Assembly (NCBI RefSeq): GCF_900143095.1
Contig: NZ_FRDA01000008.1
Location: forward strand, 1 to 64,000
DNA length: 64,000 nt
Reading direction: 5' to 3'
Source of the DNA: Pseudomonas asturiensis
GTDB lineage: Bacteria > Pseudomonadota > Gammaproteobacteria > Pseudomonadales > Pseudomonadaceae
Notes under the pieces: model-generated
Told to the model about the DNA's origin: nothing
The model's input: the letters and a program-made list of their open reading frames with translations, nothing else
Database searches by the model: none
Position numbers and translations under genes: made by a program
Part shown: positions 43,660 to 52,736 of the stretch, piece after piece
Layout of the letters: each line of letters starts with the position of its first letter
How positions within the stretch are numbered: position 1 is the stretch's first letter

Positions 43660-43790
43660 TCGATCTCCTGATTAGGGTTGTTGAGCATCCGGTGAATGCA
43701 CCGGCCTGTTATACATTCCGGACTTGCCGGTTACGGTTCGACGCGCGAACCGCAGAATACGGTCTGGCAATCAGGCCAGAAACCTTGCGG
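43660..43790 (-). ncRNA. Structured groES leader (Pseudomon-groES motif candidate)
   Basis: Three hairpins are visible in the 5' UTR: CCGGTG-AATG-CACCGG (43689-43704), CCGG-ACTTG-CCGG (about 43719-43731) and GGTTCG-ACGCG-CGAACC (about 43734-43750). A Pseudomon-groES RNA motif has been described upstream of groES in this genus by comparative genomics, and position and hairpin density agree, but I could not align it. Confidence 0.55.
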
Positions 43791-43798
43791 TGACCCAT

Positions 43799-43826
43799 AC
43801 ATAAGGGCGAGCAAGGCTATTACAAG
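43799..43826 (-). promoter_or_regulatory. Heat-shock (sigma-32) type promoter of groESL
   Basis: On the minus strand CTTGTAA is followed after 12 bp by CCCTTATGT, close to the sigma-32 consensus CTTGAAA / CCCCATNT. It places the transcript start about 130 bp before groES, leaving room for the structured leader. Confidence 0.55.
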
Positions 43827-43871
43827 GCTTGGGCAAGAAAATTTTTACAAACCAACACGCGCCACAAACGA

Positions 43872-43895
43872 GCGCGGCACCCGAAGGTGCCGCGC
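43872..43895 (-). terminator. Hairpin terminator of fxsA
   Basis: GCGCGGCACC-CGAA-GGTGCCGCGC, a 10-bp stem 17 bp after the fxsA stop. Read on the minus strand it has a UUCG-type loop but only a weak T-run. Confidence 0.55.
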
Positions 43896-43911
43896 CGCAA
43901 TGCTCTGGCGA

Positions 43912-44406
43912 TCACTTGTCGCGGTGTTCGAATTCGCCCTCGATCACGTCAGGCTCGCGGGTCGGCTGGTGAATCGCATGGGGACGACCGCCCGCCGCGT
44001 CCTGATTGGCGCGGGTCTGCAGATCATCGGCAAAAGCGCGCTGACGCATGGCTTGGGCCTCGGCGCGCTGGCGGACCTTGTTGATCAGTATCCGACGGGT
44101 CACAGGCAACAGGCAGATCACGCCCAGAATGTCACTGATGAAGCCTGGCAATAGCAGCAAGCCACCGCCGACAGCCACCATCAGACCTTCGAGCATTTGC
44201 TGCGCAGGCAGCTCACCGCGGGACAGGCTTTCACGGGCGCGCAGCGCCGTTGCAAAACCCGCCACACGCATGACGAAAAGCCCCAGCATCGAGGTCGCCA
44301 GGACCAACAGGAATGTCCAGAGAAAACCAATGGACATGCCGACCCGAACCAGAATGAACAGTTCGAGTACCGGAAAGAGTAAGAACATCAGCAAAAAAAC
44401 ACGCAT
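43912..44406 (-). CDS. fxsA: FxsA-family membrane protein
   Basis: The ATG at 44406 gives 164 residues. FxsA features: 'FLLMFLLFPVLELFILVRVGMSIGFLWTFLLVLATSMLG' (two helices with the conserved PxxE), 'ALRARESLSRGELPAQQMLEGLMVAVGGGLLLLPGFISDILGVICLLPVTRRIL' with the LLPGFxSD motif. The C-terminus (IHQPTREPDVIEGEFEHRDK) has the DVIEGE tail common in this family. In E. coli FxsA suppresses F-plasmid exclusion of phage T7. It follows groESL here, as in P. aeruginosa. Confidence 0.88.
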   Translation of the reverse strand: MRVFLLMFLLFPVLELFILVRVGMSIGFLWTFLLVLATSMLGLFVMRVAGFATALRARESLSRGELPAQQMLEGLMVAVGGGLLLLPGFISDILGVICLLPVTRRILINKVRQRAEAQAMRQRAFADDLQTRANQDAAGGRPHAIHQPTREPDVIEGEFEHRDK

Positions 44407-44473
44407 CAAATCAGTTCCTCAGCGCAAGGGTGCCTTGCAAGTAGACCGTATGTGATGTCAGAAAGTCGTTAAT

Positions 44474-45205
44474 TCAAGCGTGTTGCGCTTCATTTACCGG
44501 CCATTGTTGAGCGTGAGCCAGCTGAACCAAGGCTTCGCGGACTTGTGTCGGTGTATTACAAGACTCGCTGAACGCCAGCCAATGCAGGCTGTGACCGATG
44601 CGCAGGTGCATGCCTTCGCTGTCGATGCCGACCAGTTGCGCAGGCTCGGTGCGCGGCAGATCCGCCAATTCGACGTAGTGCGCGATCGCCTTGGCGTGGT
44701 CCTGATTCATGTGCTCGACCATGCCGGTTTCTACCTTGCCCGCAAACGGGTTGGCCAGTGCGACCTCGTCCAGCCAGTGAATGGCCCCGAAACCGCCGAT
44801 GTAGCGATAGCGCACCGGCTCCAGCACCCAGAAATCAAAGTCGTGGGCTGTGTGATAGCTCTGCGACTCAGGGAAAAACCGGTAATAGCGCAGGGCGGCA
44901 GCCTCGATCACATCTGGCTCGCTGAGCTCGCTCGCTTGCGCCAGCACCGTCACGCGACCGACCGCCTGAACATCCTCAGCGCCACGCTCGCCCACCAGCA
45001 ACGAGCACTTGGGCTCCAGCGCCAGGTTGTGGGTGTGCTGGGCGATGCGACTGATCAGGATGAGGGGCCGCCCCTGATCATCCAGGCAGTAAGGCACGAC
45101 CGAACCGAACGGGTAACCCGGCATGGATTTGGAATGGGTGGACAGTACGGCCCTGTATTCCTTGAGCAGGAGGTGTCGGGCGTGCTTAGAGGCTTTCGCG
45201 CTCAT
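44474..45205 (-). CDS. hugZ: HugZ-like pyridoxamine-oxidase-fold protein
   Basis: The ATG at 45205 has AAGGAG 9 bp upstream and gives 243 residues. An N-terminal split-barrel flavin/heme-binding fold ('YRAVLSTHSKSMPGYPFGSVVPYCLDDQGRPLILISRIAQHTHNL') is joined to a C-terminal DUF2470-type domain ('ETGMVEHMNQDHAKAIAHYVEL', 'IDSEGMHLRIG'). Relatives include HugZ heme oxygenases, which bind heme via a C-terminal His, and chloroplast heme-binding proteins. Heme degradation is possible, although no heme-uptake genes are beside it. Confidence 0.72.
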   Translation of the reverse strand: MSAKASKHARHLLLKEYRAVLSTHSKSMPGYPFGSVVPYCLDDQGRPLILISRIAQHTHNLALEPKCSLLVGERGAEDVQAVGRVTVLAQASELSEPDVIEAAALRYYRFFPESQSYHTAHDFDFWVLEPVRYRYIGGFGAIHWLDEVALANPFAGKVETGMVEHMNQDHAKAIAHYVELADLPRTEPAQLVGIDSEGMHLRIGHSLHWLAFSESCNTPTQVREALVQLAHAQQWPVNEAQHA

Positions 45206-45342
45206 CTTGTGACTCCTTATAACGTTTTCGTCAAATTGAAGACGAACGCGCGGAAACAGAATATAACGTGCTCTGGGCATGGCATCCGGACTCGCAGCGA
45301 GTCAGCGAAGCCATCAAGACGATCCGTTGATTGGGCACGCAC

Positions 45343-46101
45343 ATGGAATTGAAAGACAAGTTAATAATAATCACCGGCGGTGGCCAGGGTCTGGGCCGCG
45401 CCATGGCCGAATACCTGGCTGGCAAGGGTGCAAACCTGGCGCTGGTGGATCTGAATCAGGAAAAGCTCGATCAGGCCGTTGCCGCCTGTGTGGCACAGGG
45501 CGTGAAAGCCCGGGCCTATCTGTGCAACGTGGCCAGTGAAGATCAGGTTGTGGACACCGTGAACAAGGTGGCCGAGGATTTCGGAACCATTGATGGCCTG
45601 GTCAACAATGCGGGCATCCTGCGCGATGGCTTGCTGGTCAAGGTCAAGGACGGCGTGATGACCAAGCTGAGCCTGGCGCAGTGGCAGTCTGTCATCGACG
45701 TCAACCTGACCGGCGTTTTCCTGTGCACCCGTGAGGTGGCGGCGAAAATGATCGAGCAGAAGAGTCAGGGCGCGATCATCAACATCTCGTCGATTTCACG
45801 GGCGGGCAATATCGGCCAGACCAACTATTCGGCCGCCAAGGCCGGTGTTGCGGCAGCGACTGTGACTTGGGCCAGGGAACTGGCGCGCTACGGCATTCGG
45901 GTGGCGGGCGTTGCGCCAGGCTTTATCGAGACCGAGATGACCGGCAGCATGAAGCCCGAGGCGCTGGAGAAGATGACCTCGGCCATCCCGCTCAAACGCA
46001 TGGGCAAGCCGGACGAGATCGCCCACTCAGTGGCGTACATTCTGGAAAACGATTATTTCAGCGGGCGCATCCTGGAGCTGGATGGCGCGATGAGGATCTA
46101 G
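45343..46101 (+). CDS. FabG-like short-chain dehydrogenase
   Basis: The ATG at 45343 gives 252 residues. A TTG at 45331 is open, but neither has a good ribosome-binding site. Classical [18 protein letters not shown] (nucleotide site), NNAGILRDG, catalytic Ser in '[24 protein letters not shown]' with YxxxK, and '[18 protein letters not shown]'. An Asp after strand 2 (ALVDLNQ) suggests NAD(H) preference. FabG4/acetoacetyl-CoA reductase-like. The substrate is unknown, and no fatty-acid genes are nearby. Confidence 0.8.
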   Translation: MELKDKLIIITGGGQGLGRAMAEYLAGKGANLALVDLNQEKLDQAVAACVAQGVKARAYLCNVASEDQVVDTVNKVAEDFGTIDGLVNNAGILRDGLLVKVKDGVMTKLSLAQWQSVIDVNLTGVFLCTREVAAKMIEQKSQGAIINISSISRAGNIGQTNYSAAKAGVAAATVTWARELARYGIRVAGVAPGFIETEMTGSMKPEALEKMTSAIPLKRMGKPDEIAHSVAYILENDYFSGRILELDGAMRI

Positions 46102-46154
46102 ATCTGCCTGACCGGCAAGCGACGCCGCCTGAGCGTGCGTCGCCTGCCAATCAC

Positions 46155-47162
46155 TTACCAACTGACGCCGAAGCCTGCGGTGTAGCGTGTCTTGTCGACA
46201 TCGCCGTTGCTGGAGCCGCTGATGATGTTTTTCTCGGCCTTGACGTTGAGCGATGCCCAGTCGGTGACCTTGTAACGCAGACCCGCCTCGACGTCCGCCG
46301 AGTAATCGGCCACGCCGCTCAACGGTTTGCCCAGTTCGCCGTTGGTGAAGAACTCGACCTTTTTACCGATCAGGTAGCGGTTGTAGTCCCAGGTGCCAGC
46401 CACCGAGTAGAAGTTCTCTTTCTCACCGTTGGAGAATTCGAAATCGGTGCGGTTGAGCAGTGCACCCACCTTGAATGCGCCCAGCTCATCATCCCAGAAC
46501 TGATAGCCAGGACCGGTACCCACGGTACGCTGACGAGACAAGTCTTCGATCTTGTCGCGCTTGTAGGTGATGCGCGCGTCCCAGAAGAATTTCTCGGTCA
46601 GGAAGCGGTCCAGCGAGTACTCGGCGCTCCAGTTATCGGTGCCAACAGTATCGTCCGTCGTCTCGCGGTTGTAATCGCCCTTGGCGTTGTGACGCCATTG
46701 GCCATGACGTGCCGAGGTCTTGAAGGCGATGTTGTAATCATCGGTATCGTTCTCGGCCTGCTGGAAGTCCAGCGCGGCATCGATATTGCCCTTCCAGACC
46801 AGATCGGTAATGACCGGCTTGGGCTTGATGATCTGCTGAATGCTGGCCAGCTCGACCGTCTTGGGTGCTTCGCCGTTGGCCAGTACGACCTTGCCGTCAT
46901 CGGACGCTTTCAACGACTTGGCGACCTCACCCTGATATTGATCCTGCTTGACCAGCAGTGGTTGATCGCTTTCAAGGGTCTTGACCTGTTTCCAGTCCAG
47001 CGGGATGGCGCCGCCGTACTCGGTCTGCAGCAGCAGTTTGCCGCCGTCGAAAACCTTGATGGTCCCGGTCAGCCGGTCACCATTCTTCAACCAGACGGTG
47101 TCAGCGAGCAAAGGAGTGGAAACGGTGGTGATTGCAAGGCACAGAAGAGTTCTGGACAACAT
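46155..47162 (-). CDS. DUF481 outer-membrane protein
   Basis: The 335-residue protein has a signal peptide (TLLCLAITTVSTPLLA) and then a small N-terminal domain 'DTVWLKNGDRLTGTIKVFDGGKLLLQTEYGGAIPLDWKQV', a common leader in this family. The DUF481 barrel follows: 'WKGNIDAALDFQQAENDTDDYNIAF', 'KGDYNRETTDD', 'FWDARITYKRDKIED' and a C-terminal 'TAGFGVSW' with final Trp for barrel insertion. The function is unknown. It appears to be a single gene convergent with the SDR. Confidence 0.82.
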   Translation of the reverse strand: MLSRTLLCLAITTVSTPLLADTVWLKNGDRLTGTIKVFDGGKLLLQTEYGGAIPLDWKQVKTLESDQPLLVKQDQYQGEVAKSLKASDDGKVVLANGEAPKTVELASIQQIIKPKPVITDLVWKGNIDAALDFQQAENDTDDYNIAFKTSARHGQWRHNAKGDYNRETTDDTVGTDNWSAEYSLDRFLTEKFFWDARITYKRDKIEDLSRQRTVGTGPGYQFWDDELGAFKVGALLNRTDFEFSNGEKENFYSVAGTWDYNRYLIGKKVEFFTNGELGKPLSGVADYSADVEAGLRYKVTDWASLNVKAEKNIISGSSNGDVDKTRYTAGFGVSW

Positions 47163-47319
47163 AAGCGAGTACTGGGCTCTGTTTGGCGGAATCGGGCATC
47201 ATTGCGCTGGAGGACGTCAAGGCAATCCATGGACCGCCGGGAACAGGTAACACTGACCGCATGATCCGTCCGTAGTTCCAGGTAACGACAATCAATCTCG
47301 TTTTATACAGGATAAACGC

Positions 47320-47676
47320 GTGACCGACGCTGTTTCAGAACAAAATGACCCAAGCGGATTATCCCCTGCCGACATACGGCGCACGGCACTCTATCTGACG
47401 CTTGCCCAGGTGCCGGAAGGCAAGGTGGTCAGCTACGGGCATCTGGCTGAACTTGCCGGTCTCGGCAAGGCCGCCCGCTGGGTAGGCCGGACCTTGAGCC
47501 GTTTGCCCGAGGGTTCTTCACTGCCCTGGCATCGGGTGATCGGTGCCGGTGGCAGGCTCAGTCTGCCACCGGGAACGCCTTCGGGCGACGAACAGCGTGC
47601 CCGTTTACGTGCCGAAGGCCTTACCATTCTGAACAATCGGGTTGATATGCAGCGTCATGGCTGGCGCCCCACGTAG
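47320..47676 (+). CDS. atl: Alkyltransferase-like (ATL) DNA-binding protein
   Basis: The GTG start at 47320 has GGAT 8 bp upstream. The product has 118 residues. It is a C-terminal-type MGMT domain: 'LTLAQVPEGKVVSYGHLAELAGLGKAARWVGRTLSRLP' is the DNA-binding part. The methyl-acceptor motif PCHRV reads PWHRV, with Trp in place of Cys, which defines ATL proteins. These bind O6-alkylguanine without removing it and guide nucleotide excision repair. The extra N-terminal 15 residues are polar. Confidence 0.88.
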   Translation: MTDAVSEQNDPSGLSPADIRRTALYLTLAQVPEGKVVSYGHLAELAGLGKAARWVGRTLSRLPEGSSLPWHRVIGAGGRLSLPPGTPSGDEQRARLRAEGLTILNNRVDMQRHGWRPT

Positions 47677-47730
47677 TTCAACGGTTAGAGTGCGCCCTTT
47701 GTTTTCGTAACCTGAGGCAGATTCCAGCCC

Positions 47731-49281
47731 ATGCCCCGTAAAACCTGGCGCGCCGCGCTCGCTGCCTATGCCAGCCCATCGACTTTAGTGTTGCTGCTGC
47801 TCGGATTCGCTGCGGGCATGCCTTACATGTTGGTCTTCTCAACGTTATCCGTATGGTTGCGCGAGGCAGGTGTCGCTCGTGAAACCATCGGCTATGCAAG
47901 TCTCATCGGCCTTGCTTATGCCTTCAAGTGGGTCTGGTCACCGCTGCTCGATCAGTGGCGCCTGCCGCTACTGGGAAAACTGGGACGCCGCAGGTCCTGG
48001 CTTGTTCTCTCTCAAACACTGGTGATTCTCGGCCTGATCGGCATGGGCTTCTGCGATCCGCAGCAGCACCTGTCGTGGCTGATCGCGATTGCTGTGGTCG
48101 TGGCATTTTCCTCTGCGACCCAGGACATCGCCATTGATGCCTATCGCCTGGAAATCGCCCAGGACACTCAGCAGGCTGCGCTGGCGGCCAGCTACATGTC
48201 CGGCTACCGCGTCGCTGCATTGCTCGCCACGGCAGGTGCCCTGTATTTCGCCGAAGGCTTTGGCTCGACCGGTTTTGCCTACAAGCACTCGGCATGGACC
48301 GGCACCTATGTATTGTTCGGCCTGCTGATGCTGCCCGCGCTGATCACCACGCTGGTCATGCGTGAGCCACCCGTGCCGCTGCGTACTCAGCTGTCGGCCG
48401 CGCGCTACGGTTTTACGCATCAACTGGCATCGGTCTTCGTGCTGATCGTGCTGCTGGTCTCGGTCCCGGCGATGTTCACCCAGCTTTACAACACCGACTT
48501 CGCCAGCGTGCTGTTCGAAGGCACCAGCTGGATGGACCTGCTGCTGGAGGACCGGGCGTTTCTGCGCTCGATCCTTTACACGCTGCTCACCATCGGCTGC
48601 CTGTCTTCGATGGGCCGGCGTGGTCTGGCACCCGTCCTGACGCCGATCAACGACTTCATCATGCGCTACCGCTGGCAGGCGCTGCTGTTGCTGGGCCTGA
48701 TCGCGACCTACCGCATGTCGGACACGGTCATGGGGGTCATGGCCAACGTGTTTTACATCGATCAGGGCTTCACCAAGGATCAAATCGCCAGTGTCAGCAA
48801 AATCTTCGGGCTGATCATGACCCTGCTGGGCGCAGGTGTCGGCGGCCTGTTGATCGTACGTTTCGGCATCATGCCCATCCTGTTCATCGGCGGCCTCGCG
48901 TCGGCATCGACCAATATTCTGTTCCTGCTGCTGGCGGACATGGGGCCGAATATCAGGATGCTGATCCTGACCATTTCGCTGGACAACCTCAGCTCAGGAC
49001 TTGCGACCTCAGCCTTCGTGGCCTACCTGTCGAGCCTGACCAACCTCAAGTTCTCAGCCACTCAGTACGCCCTGCTCAGCTCGATCATGCTGCTGCTGCC
49101 GCGCCTGATCGGTGGTTACTCTGGCGTGATGGTGGAGAAGTTCGGTTATCACAACTTCTTCCTGATCACGGCCCTGCTCGGCGTCCCGACGCTGATCATG
49201 ATCATCCTGCAGTGGAGCCGGGAAGCCCGGACCGCCAAAGTCGAGGAGCCGGTCGAGACACCGACCATCGAAAAGCCTTGA
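47731..49281 (+). CDS. ampG: AmpG muropeptide permease
   Basis: The protein has 516 residues with about 14 membrane helices. The N-terminus 'PSTLVLLLLGFAAGMPYMLVFSTLSVWLREAGVARETIGYASLIGLAYAFKWVWSPLLDQWRLPLLGKLGRRRSWL' is the AmpG signature, with 'SSATQDIAIDAYRLE' further on. It imports GlcNAc-anhydroMurNAc peptides for wall recycling, which in Pseudomonas governs ampC beta-lactamase induction. It is shorter than the 594-residue P. aeruginosa protein because the C-terminal tail is short. Confidence 0.93.
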   Translation: MPRKTWRAALAAYASPSTLVLLLLGFAAGMPYMLVFSTLSVWLREAGVARETIGYASLIGLAYAFKWVWSPLLDQWRLPLLGKLGRRRSWLVLSQTLVILGLIGMGFCDPQQHLSWLIAIAVVVAFSSATQDIAIDAYRLEIAQDTQQAALAASYMSGYRVAALLATAGALYFAEGFGSTGFAYKHSAWTGTYVLFGLLMLPALITTLVMREPPVPLRTQLSAARYGFTHQLASVFVLIVLLVSVPAMFTQLYNTDFASVLFEGTSWMDLLLEDRAFLRSILYTLLTIGCLSSMGRRGLAPVLTPINDFIMRYRWQALLLLGLIATYRMSDTVMGVMANVFYIDQGFTKDQIASVSKIFGLIMTLLGAGVGGLLIVRFGIMPILFIGGLASASTNILFLLLADMGPNIRMLILTISLDNLSSGLATSAFVAYLSSLTNLKFSATQYALLSSIMLLLPRLIGGYSGVMVEKFGYHNFFLITALLGVPTLIMIILQWSREARTAKVEEPVETPTIEKP

Positions 49282-49320
49282 TCAGGTTCCAGGCCGATGG
49301 CCGAGAGGCATCGAGAAGAA

Positions 49321-49671
49321 ATGCATAACGTCAGCAAAACCCATCCCGCTCACTACCTCATCCTTGCGTTGATTGGCCTGGGGATCTGGGTACCCGTTAT
49401 CGGGGTCGCGTTGTGTCTGTACGTGCTCAGGAGCGCCAGTGGCCTGGGCATGGGTGGGCCGGCTGTCGTCGGCACCCTGTTCTCGCTCCTGAGCGTAGAA
49501 CTCGCCGCCACCGTCCTGCTGCTCATCTACGCATTCCGGGCAAAGCCATGGCGGCGTGTCAAAAGCGTCCGTATGGGCTTTTACGTGCATGCACTGGGAG
49601 CAGGCGTCAGCGCAGTTCTGGTTCTTGTGTTCGTTTTCGCCGTGACGATGTCCCGCACCGGCGGCCATTGA
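49321..49671 (+). CDS. Small three-helix membrane protein (paralogue 1)
   Basis: I take the ATG at 49321 (GAGAAGAA upstream) over the one at 49297, because this start lines up with the neighbouring paralogue. The 116 residues have helices at about 16-40 (YLILALIGLGIWVPVIGVALCLYVL), 50-77 and 90-112. The segment LIGLGIWVPVI is identical in the next gene. The function is unknown. It follows ampG by 39 bp and may be in its operon. Confidence 0.65.
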   Translation: MHNVSKTHPAHYLILALIGLGIWVPVIGVALCLYVLRSASGLGMGGPAVVGTLFSLLSVELAATVLLLIYAFRAKPWRRVKSVRMGFYVHALGAGVSAVLVLVFVFAVTMSRTGGH

Positions 49672-49780
49672 GTCGTGGCCGGGCGATCGCGCGCAGCGCC
49701 CCCAAACGCGTTAGGATGGCCCGAATTTTTCTGACTGCCAGGCACATCGGCTGGCACCCTCACCTGCTTAAGGACTGGAA

Positions 49781-50092
49781 TTGAACACCGCAAAAAAGAC
49801 AGGCTTCAACCAATACCTGCTGCTGGTCCTGATCGGCCTCGGAATCTGGGTCCCCGTTATCTGGACGGCGCTGGCGTTTTACGCCTCCAGCGCGGAGTCG
49901 CCAATGACAGTAGGCAGCGCGATTGTCCTGCTTGGCCAACTGGAAATCTTCGCAATCATTTTTCTGGTGATCTACGCGTTCTGTTTCAAGCCGTGGAGAC
50001 TCTCGACAACAGCGCGCCTCGGGTTCTTTTTCAACGTGCTGGGGGCAGCTGTCGCGGCTGTCGGCATCATCGTTGCGCTGGCAAACATGTAG
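49781..50092 (+). CDS. Small three-helix membrane protein (paralogue 2)
   Basis: The product has 103 residues from a TTG start with AAGGA 8 bp upstream. Helices at about 11-35 (QYLLLVLIGLGIWVPVIWTALAFYA), 45-68 ('SAIVLLGQLEIFAIIFLVIYAFCFKPWR') and 75-100. It aligns throughout with the preceding gene: LIGLGIWVPVI, a middle 'E...LLIYAF..KPWR' motif, and a last helix of V/A/L. It ends at a strong terminator. Gene duplication is evident, but the function is not. Confidence 0.65.
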   Translation: MNTAKKTGFNQYLLLVLIGLGIWVPVIWTALAFYASSAESPMTVGSAIVLLGQLEIFAIIFLVIYAFCFKPWRLSTTARLGFFFNVLGAAVAAVGIIVALANM

Positions 50093-50108
50093 CCCACCCC
50101 GGCGCCAT

Positions 50109-50145
50109 TAAAAAAGCCCTGACGCTCGCGCGCCAGGGCTTTTTC
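50109..50145. terminator. Bidirectional intrinsic terminator
   Basis: AAAAAAGCCCTGACG and CGCCAGGGCTTTTT form a stem with A-run and T-run between the small membrane protein and mscS genes. Confidence 0.88.
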
Positions 50146-50172
50146 GTTTCCCGGTAAAGCAACCGCGCAGGA

Positions 50173-51003
50173 TTACTCCTGAACGACCCGCATCATCCGC
50201 TGTGGAGCCGGGATATCGATGCCGGCGTCTCTCAAGCGATCACGTGCCTCGATATTGAAGAACGACACCACATCACCGAAGTCGCCAGTCTTGGTCCAGA
50301 CCCGCAACGACAGGGTGATCGCGTTTTCGCCCAGCGCCGCCACCACGGCCTGCGGAGCCGGATCTTCGAGCACACGCGGATCCTTGGCCATATCCAGCAG
50401 GACCTGCAACGCCTTTCTCAGATCTGCATCGTGGCTGACACCGATGTCGAACACGACCTTACGGGTCGGCTGACGGTTGGTGTTGGTGATGATGCCGTTG
50501 GACAGGTTGCCATTGGGCATGATCACGGTGCGGTTGTCGCCGGTACGCAGCACCGTGTGAAAGATCTGGATGCTGTCGACCGTTCCCGACACACCCTGTG
50601 CTTCGATCCAGTCGCCGATGCGGAAGGGACGAAACAGCAGGATCAGCACGCCACCGGCAAAGTTCGCCAGGCTGCCCTGCAACGCCAGACCAATCGCCAG
50701 ACCTGCAGCACCAATGGCCGCCACGAACGACGTGGTTTCGACGCCGATCATCGATGCGACACTGACCACCAGCAGAATCTTCAGAATGATATTGGCCAGG
50801 CTGCTGACAAAGCCTTGCAATGCCAGGTCCGCATGACGCAACGCCAGCAGGGCGCCGAGCTTGCCGGTCAGCCTGTTGATCAGCCACCAACCGATGCACA
50901 GCGTGACCAGTGCCAGAAGCAGACGGCTGCTGTACTGCATGATCATCGGAATCCAGGCCTGCGACGCTTGCCACAGGTGACCGACTTCTGCGTTTAAATC
51001 CAT
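50173..51003 (-). CDS. mscS: MscS-family mechanosensitive channel
   Basis: The 276-residue protein matches E. coli MscS in length and layout: three N-terminal helices, pore helix 'VAAIGAAGLAIGLALQGSLANFAGGVLILLFRPFRIGDWIEAQGVSGTV' with the AxxGxAxGxAxQG pattern, and the soluble vestibule ('LRTGDNRTVIMPNGNLSNGIITNTNRQPTRKV'). It opens on hypo-osmotic shock to release solutes. It is as PA4394 in order. Confidence 0.92.
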   Translation of the reverse strand: MDLNAEVGHLWQASQAWIPMIMQYSSRLLLALVTLCIGWWLINRLTGKLGALLALRHADLALQGFVSSLANIILKILLVVSVASMIGVETTSFVAAIGAAGLAIGLALQGSLANFAGGVLILLFRPFRIGDWIEAQGVSGTVDSIQIFHTVLRTGDNRTVIMPNGNLSNGIITNTNRQPTRKVVFDIGVSHDADLRKALQVLLDMAKDPRVLEDPAPQAVVAALGENAITLSLRVWTKTGDFGDVVSFFNIEARDRLRDAGIDIPAPQRMMRVVQE

Positions 51004-51120
51004 CTTTCTCTCCTTAACCTGACGAACTGGTGTCGATAACCACCAAGGCTTTCAACTCGACACCCAGGGCGATTCGGACTGGCCGGGCAACTCAGGGTTC
51101 CCGGCGATCACTGCGCCTCG

Positions 51121-51600
51121 TCAGTCGCGGAAGTTATTGAACTGCAGCGGCATGCCCGAATCGTAGGCGCGCAGTGCAGCGATGGCTTCTTGCAGGTCGT
51201 CACGTTTCTTGCCGGTCACACGGACCTGCTCACCTTGAATCGCGGCCTGTACCTTGAGCTTGGCTTCCTTGATGTGAGCGACGATTTTCTTCGCCAACTC
51301 CTTGTCGATGCCTTCACGCAATACCACTTCCTGCTTCATCAGCTTGCCGGAGGCGTAGGCGTCCTTGATTTCCAGGCATTTGGCGTCGATCTTGCGCTTG
51401 ACCAGTGCCAGCTTGAGGATCTCGATCATGGCCTCCAGCTGAAAGTCGGCTTCGGCGGTCAGGCTGACGGTCAGTTCCTTGAACTCGAACGTCCCCTTCC
51501 CTTTCAGGTCGTAGCGACGGTCCAGCTCTTTGATGGCATTGTCGACGGCATTCGTGACTTCGTGTTTATCCAATTCGGACACTACGTCGAACGAGGGCAT
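51121..51600 (-). CDS. yajQ: YajQ-family nucleotide-binding protein
   Basis: The ATG at 51600 gives 159 residues. The protein starts [34 protein letters not shown], the DUF520 signature, and contains '[33 protein letters not shown]' and '[17 protein letters not shown]', with a C-terminal LQFNNFRD. YajQ homologues bind c-di-GMP in Xanthomonas and Pseudomonas and influence transcription. It also bound ATP/GTP and tRNA in older work. It appears monocistronic. Confidence 0.93.
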   Translation of the reverse strand: MPSFDVVSELDKHEVTNAVDNAIKELDRRYDLKGKGTFEFKELTVSLTAEADFQLEAMIEILKLALVKRKIDAKCLEIKDAYASGKLMKQEVVLREGIDKELAKKIVAHIKEAKLKVQAAIQGEQVRVTGKKRDDLQEAIAALRAYDSGMPLQFNNFRD

Positions 51601-51768
51601 GTATGTTCTCCAATTGAACGGCGCGCACGGCAATCAACGGCGCGCATGACTTGACGGTATGAAAGAACGCTCATTATAACGAGACTTTTCCGGCCTTCAC
51701 TGTGAGCCTTTCATGTCCACTACTGATTTCGTTGCTCCGGGGCCGCTTTTGTCCTTCAAGGTCGATAG

Positions 51769-52692
<924 letters not shown>

Positions 52693-52736
52693 CCCGCGCT
52701 ACCCTGCTCGCTCCACCTGCCATTGCGACTCGCCCC

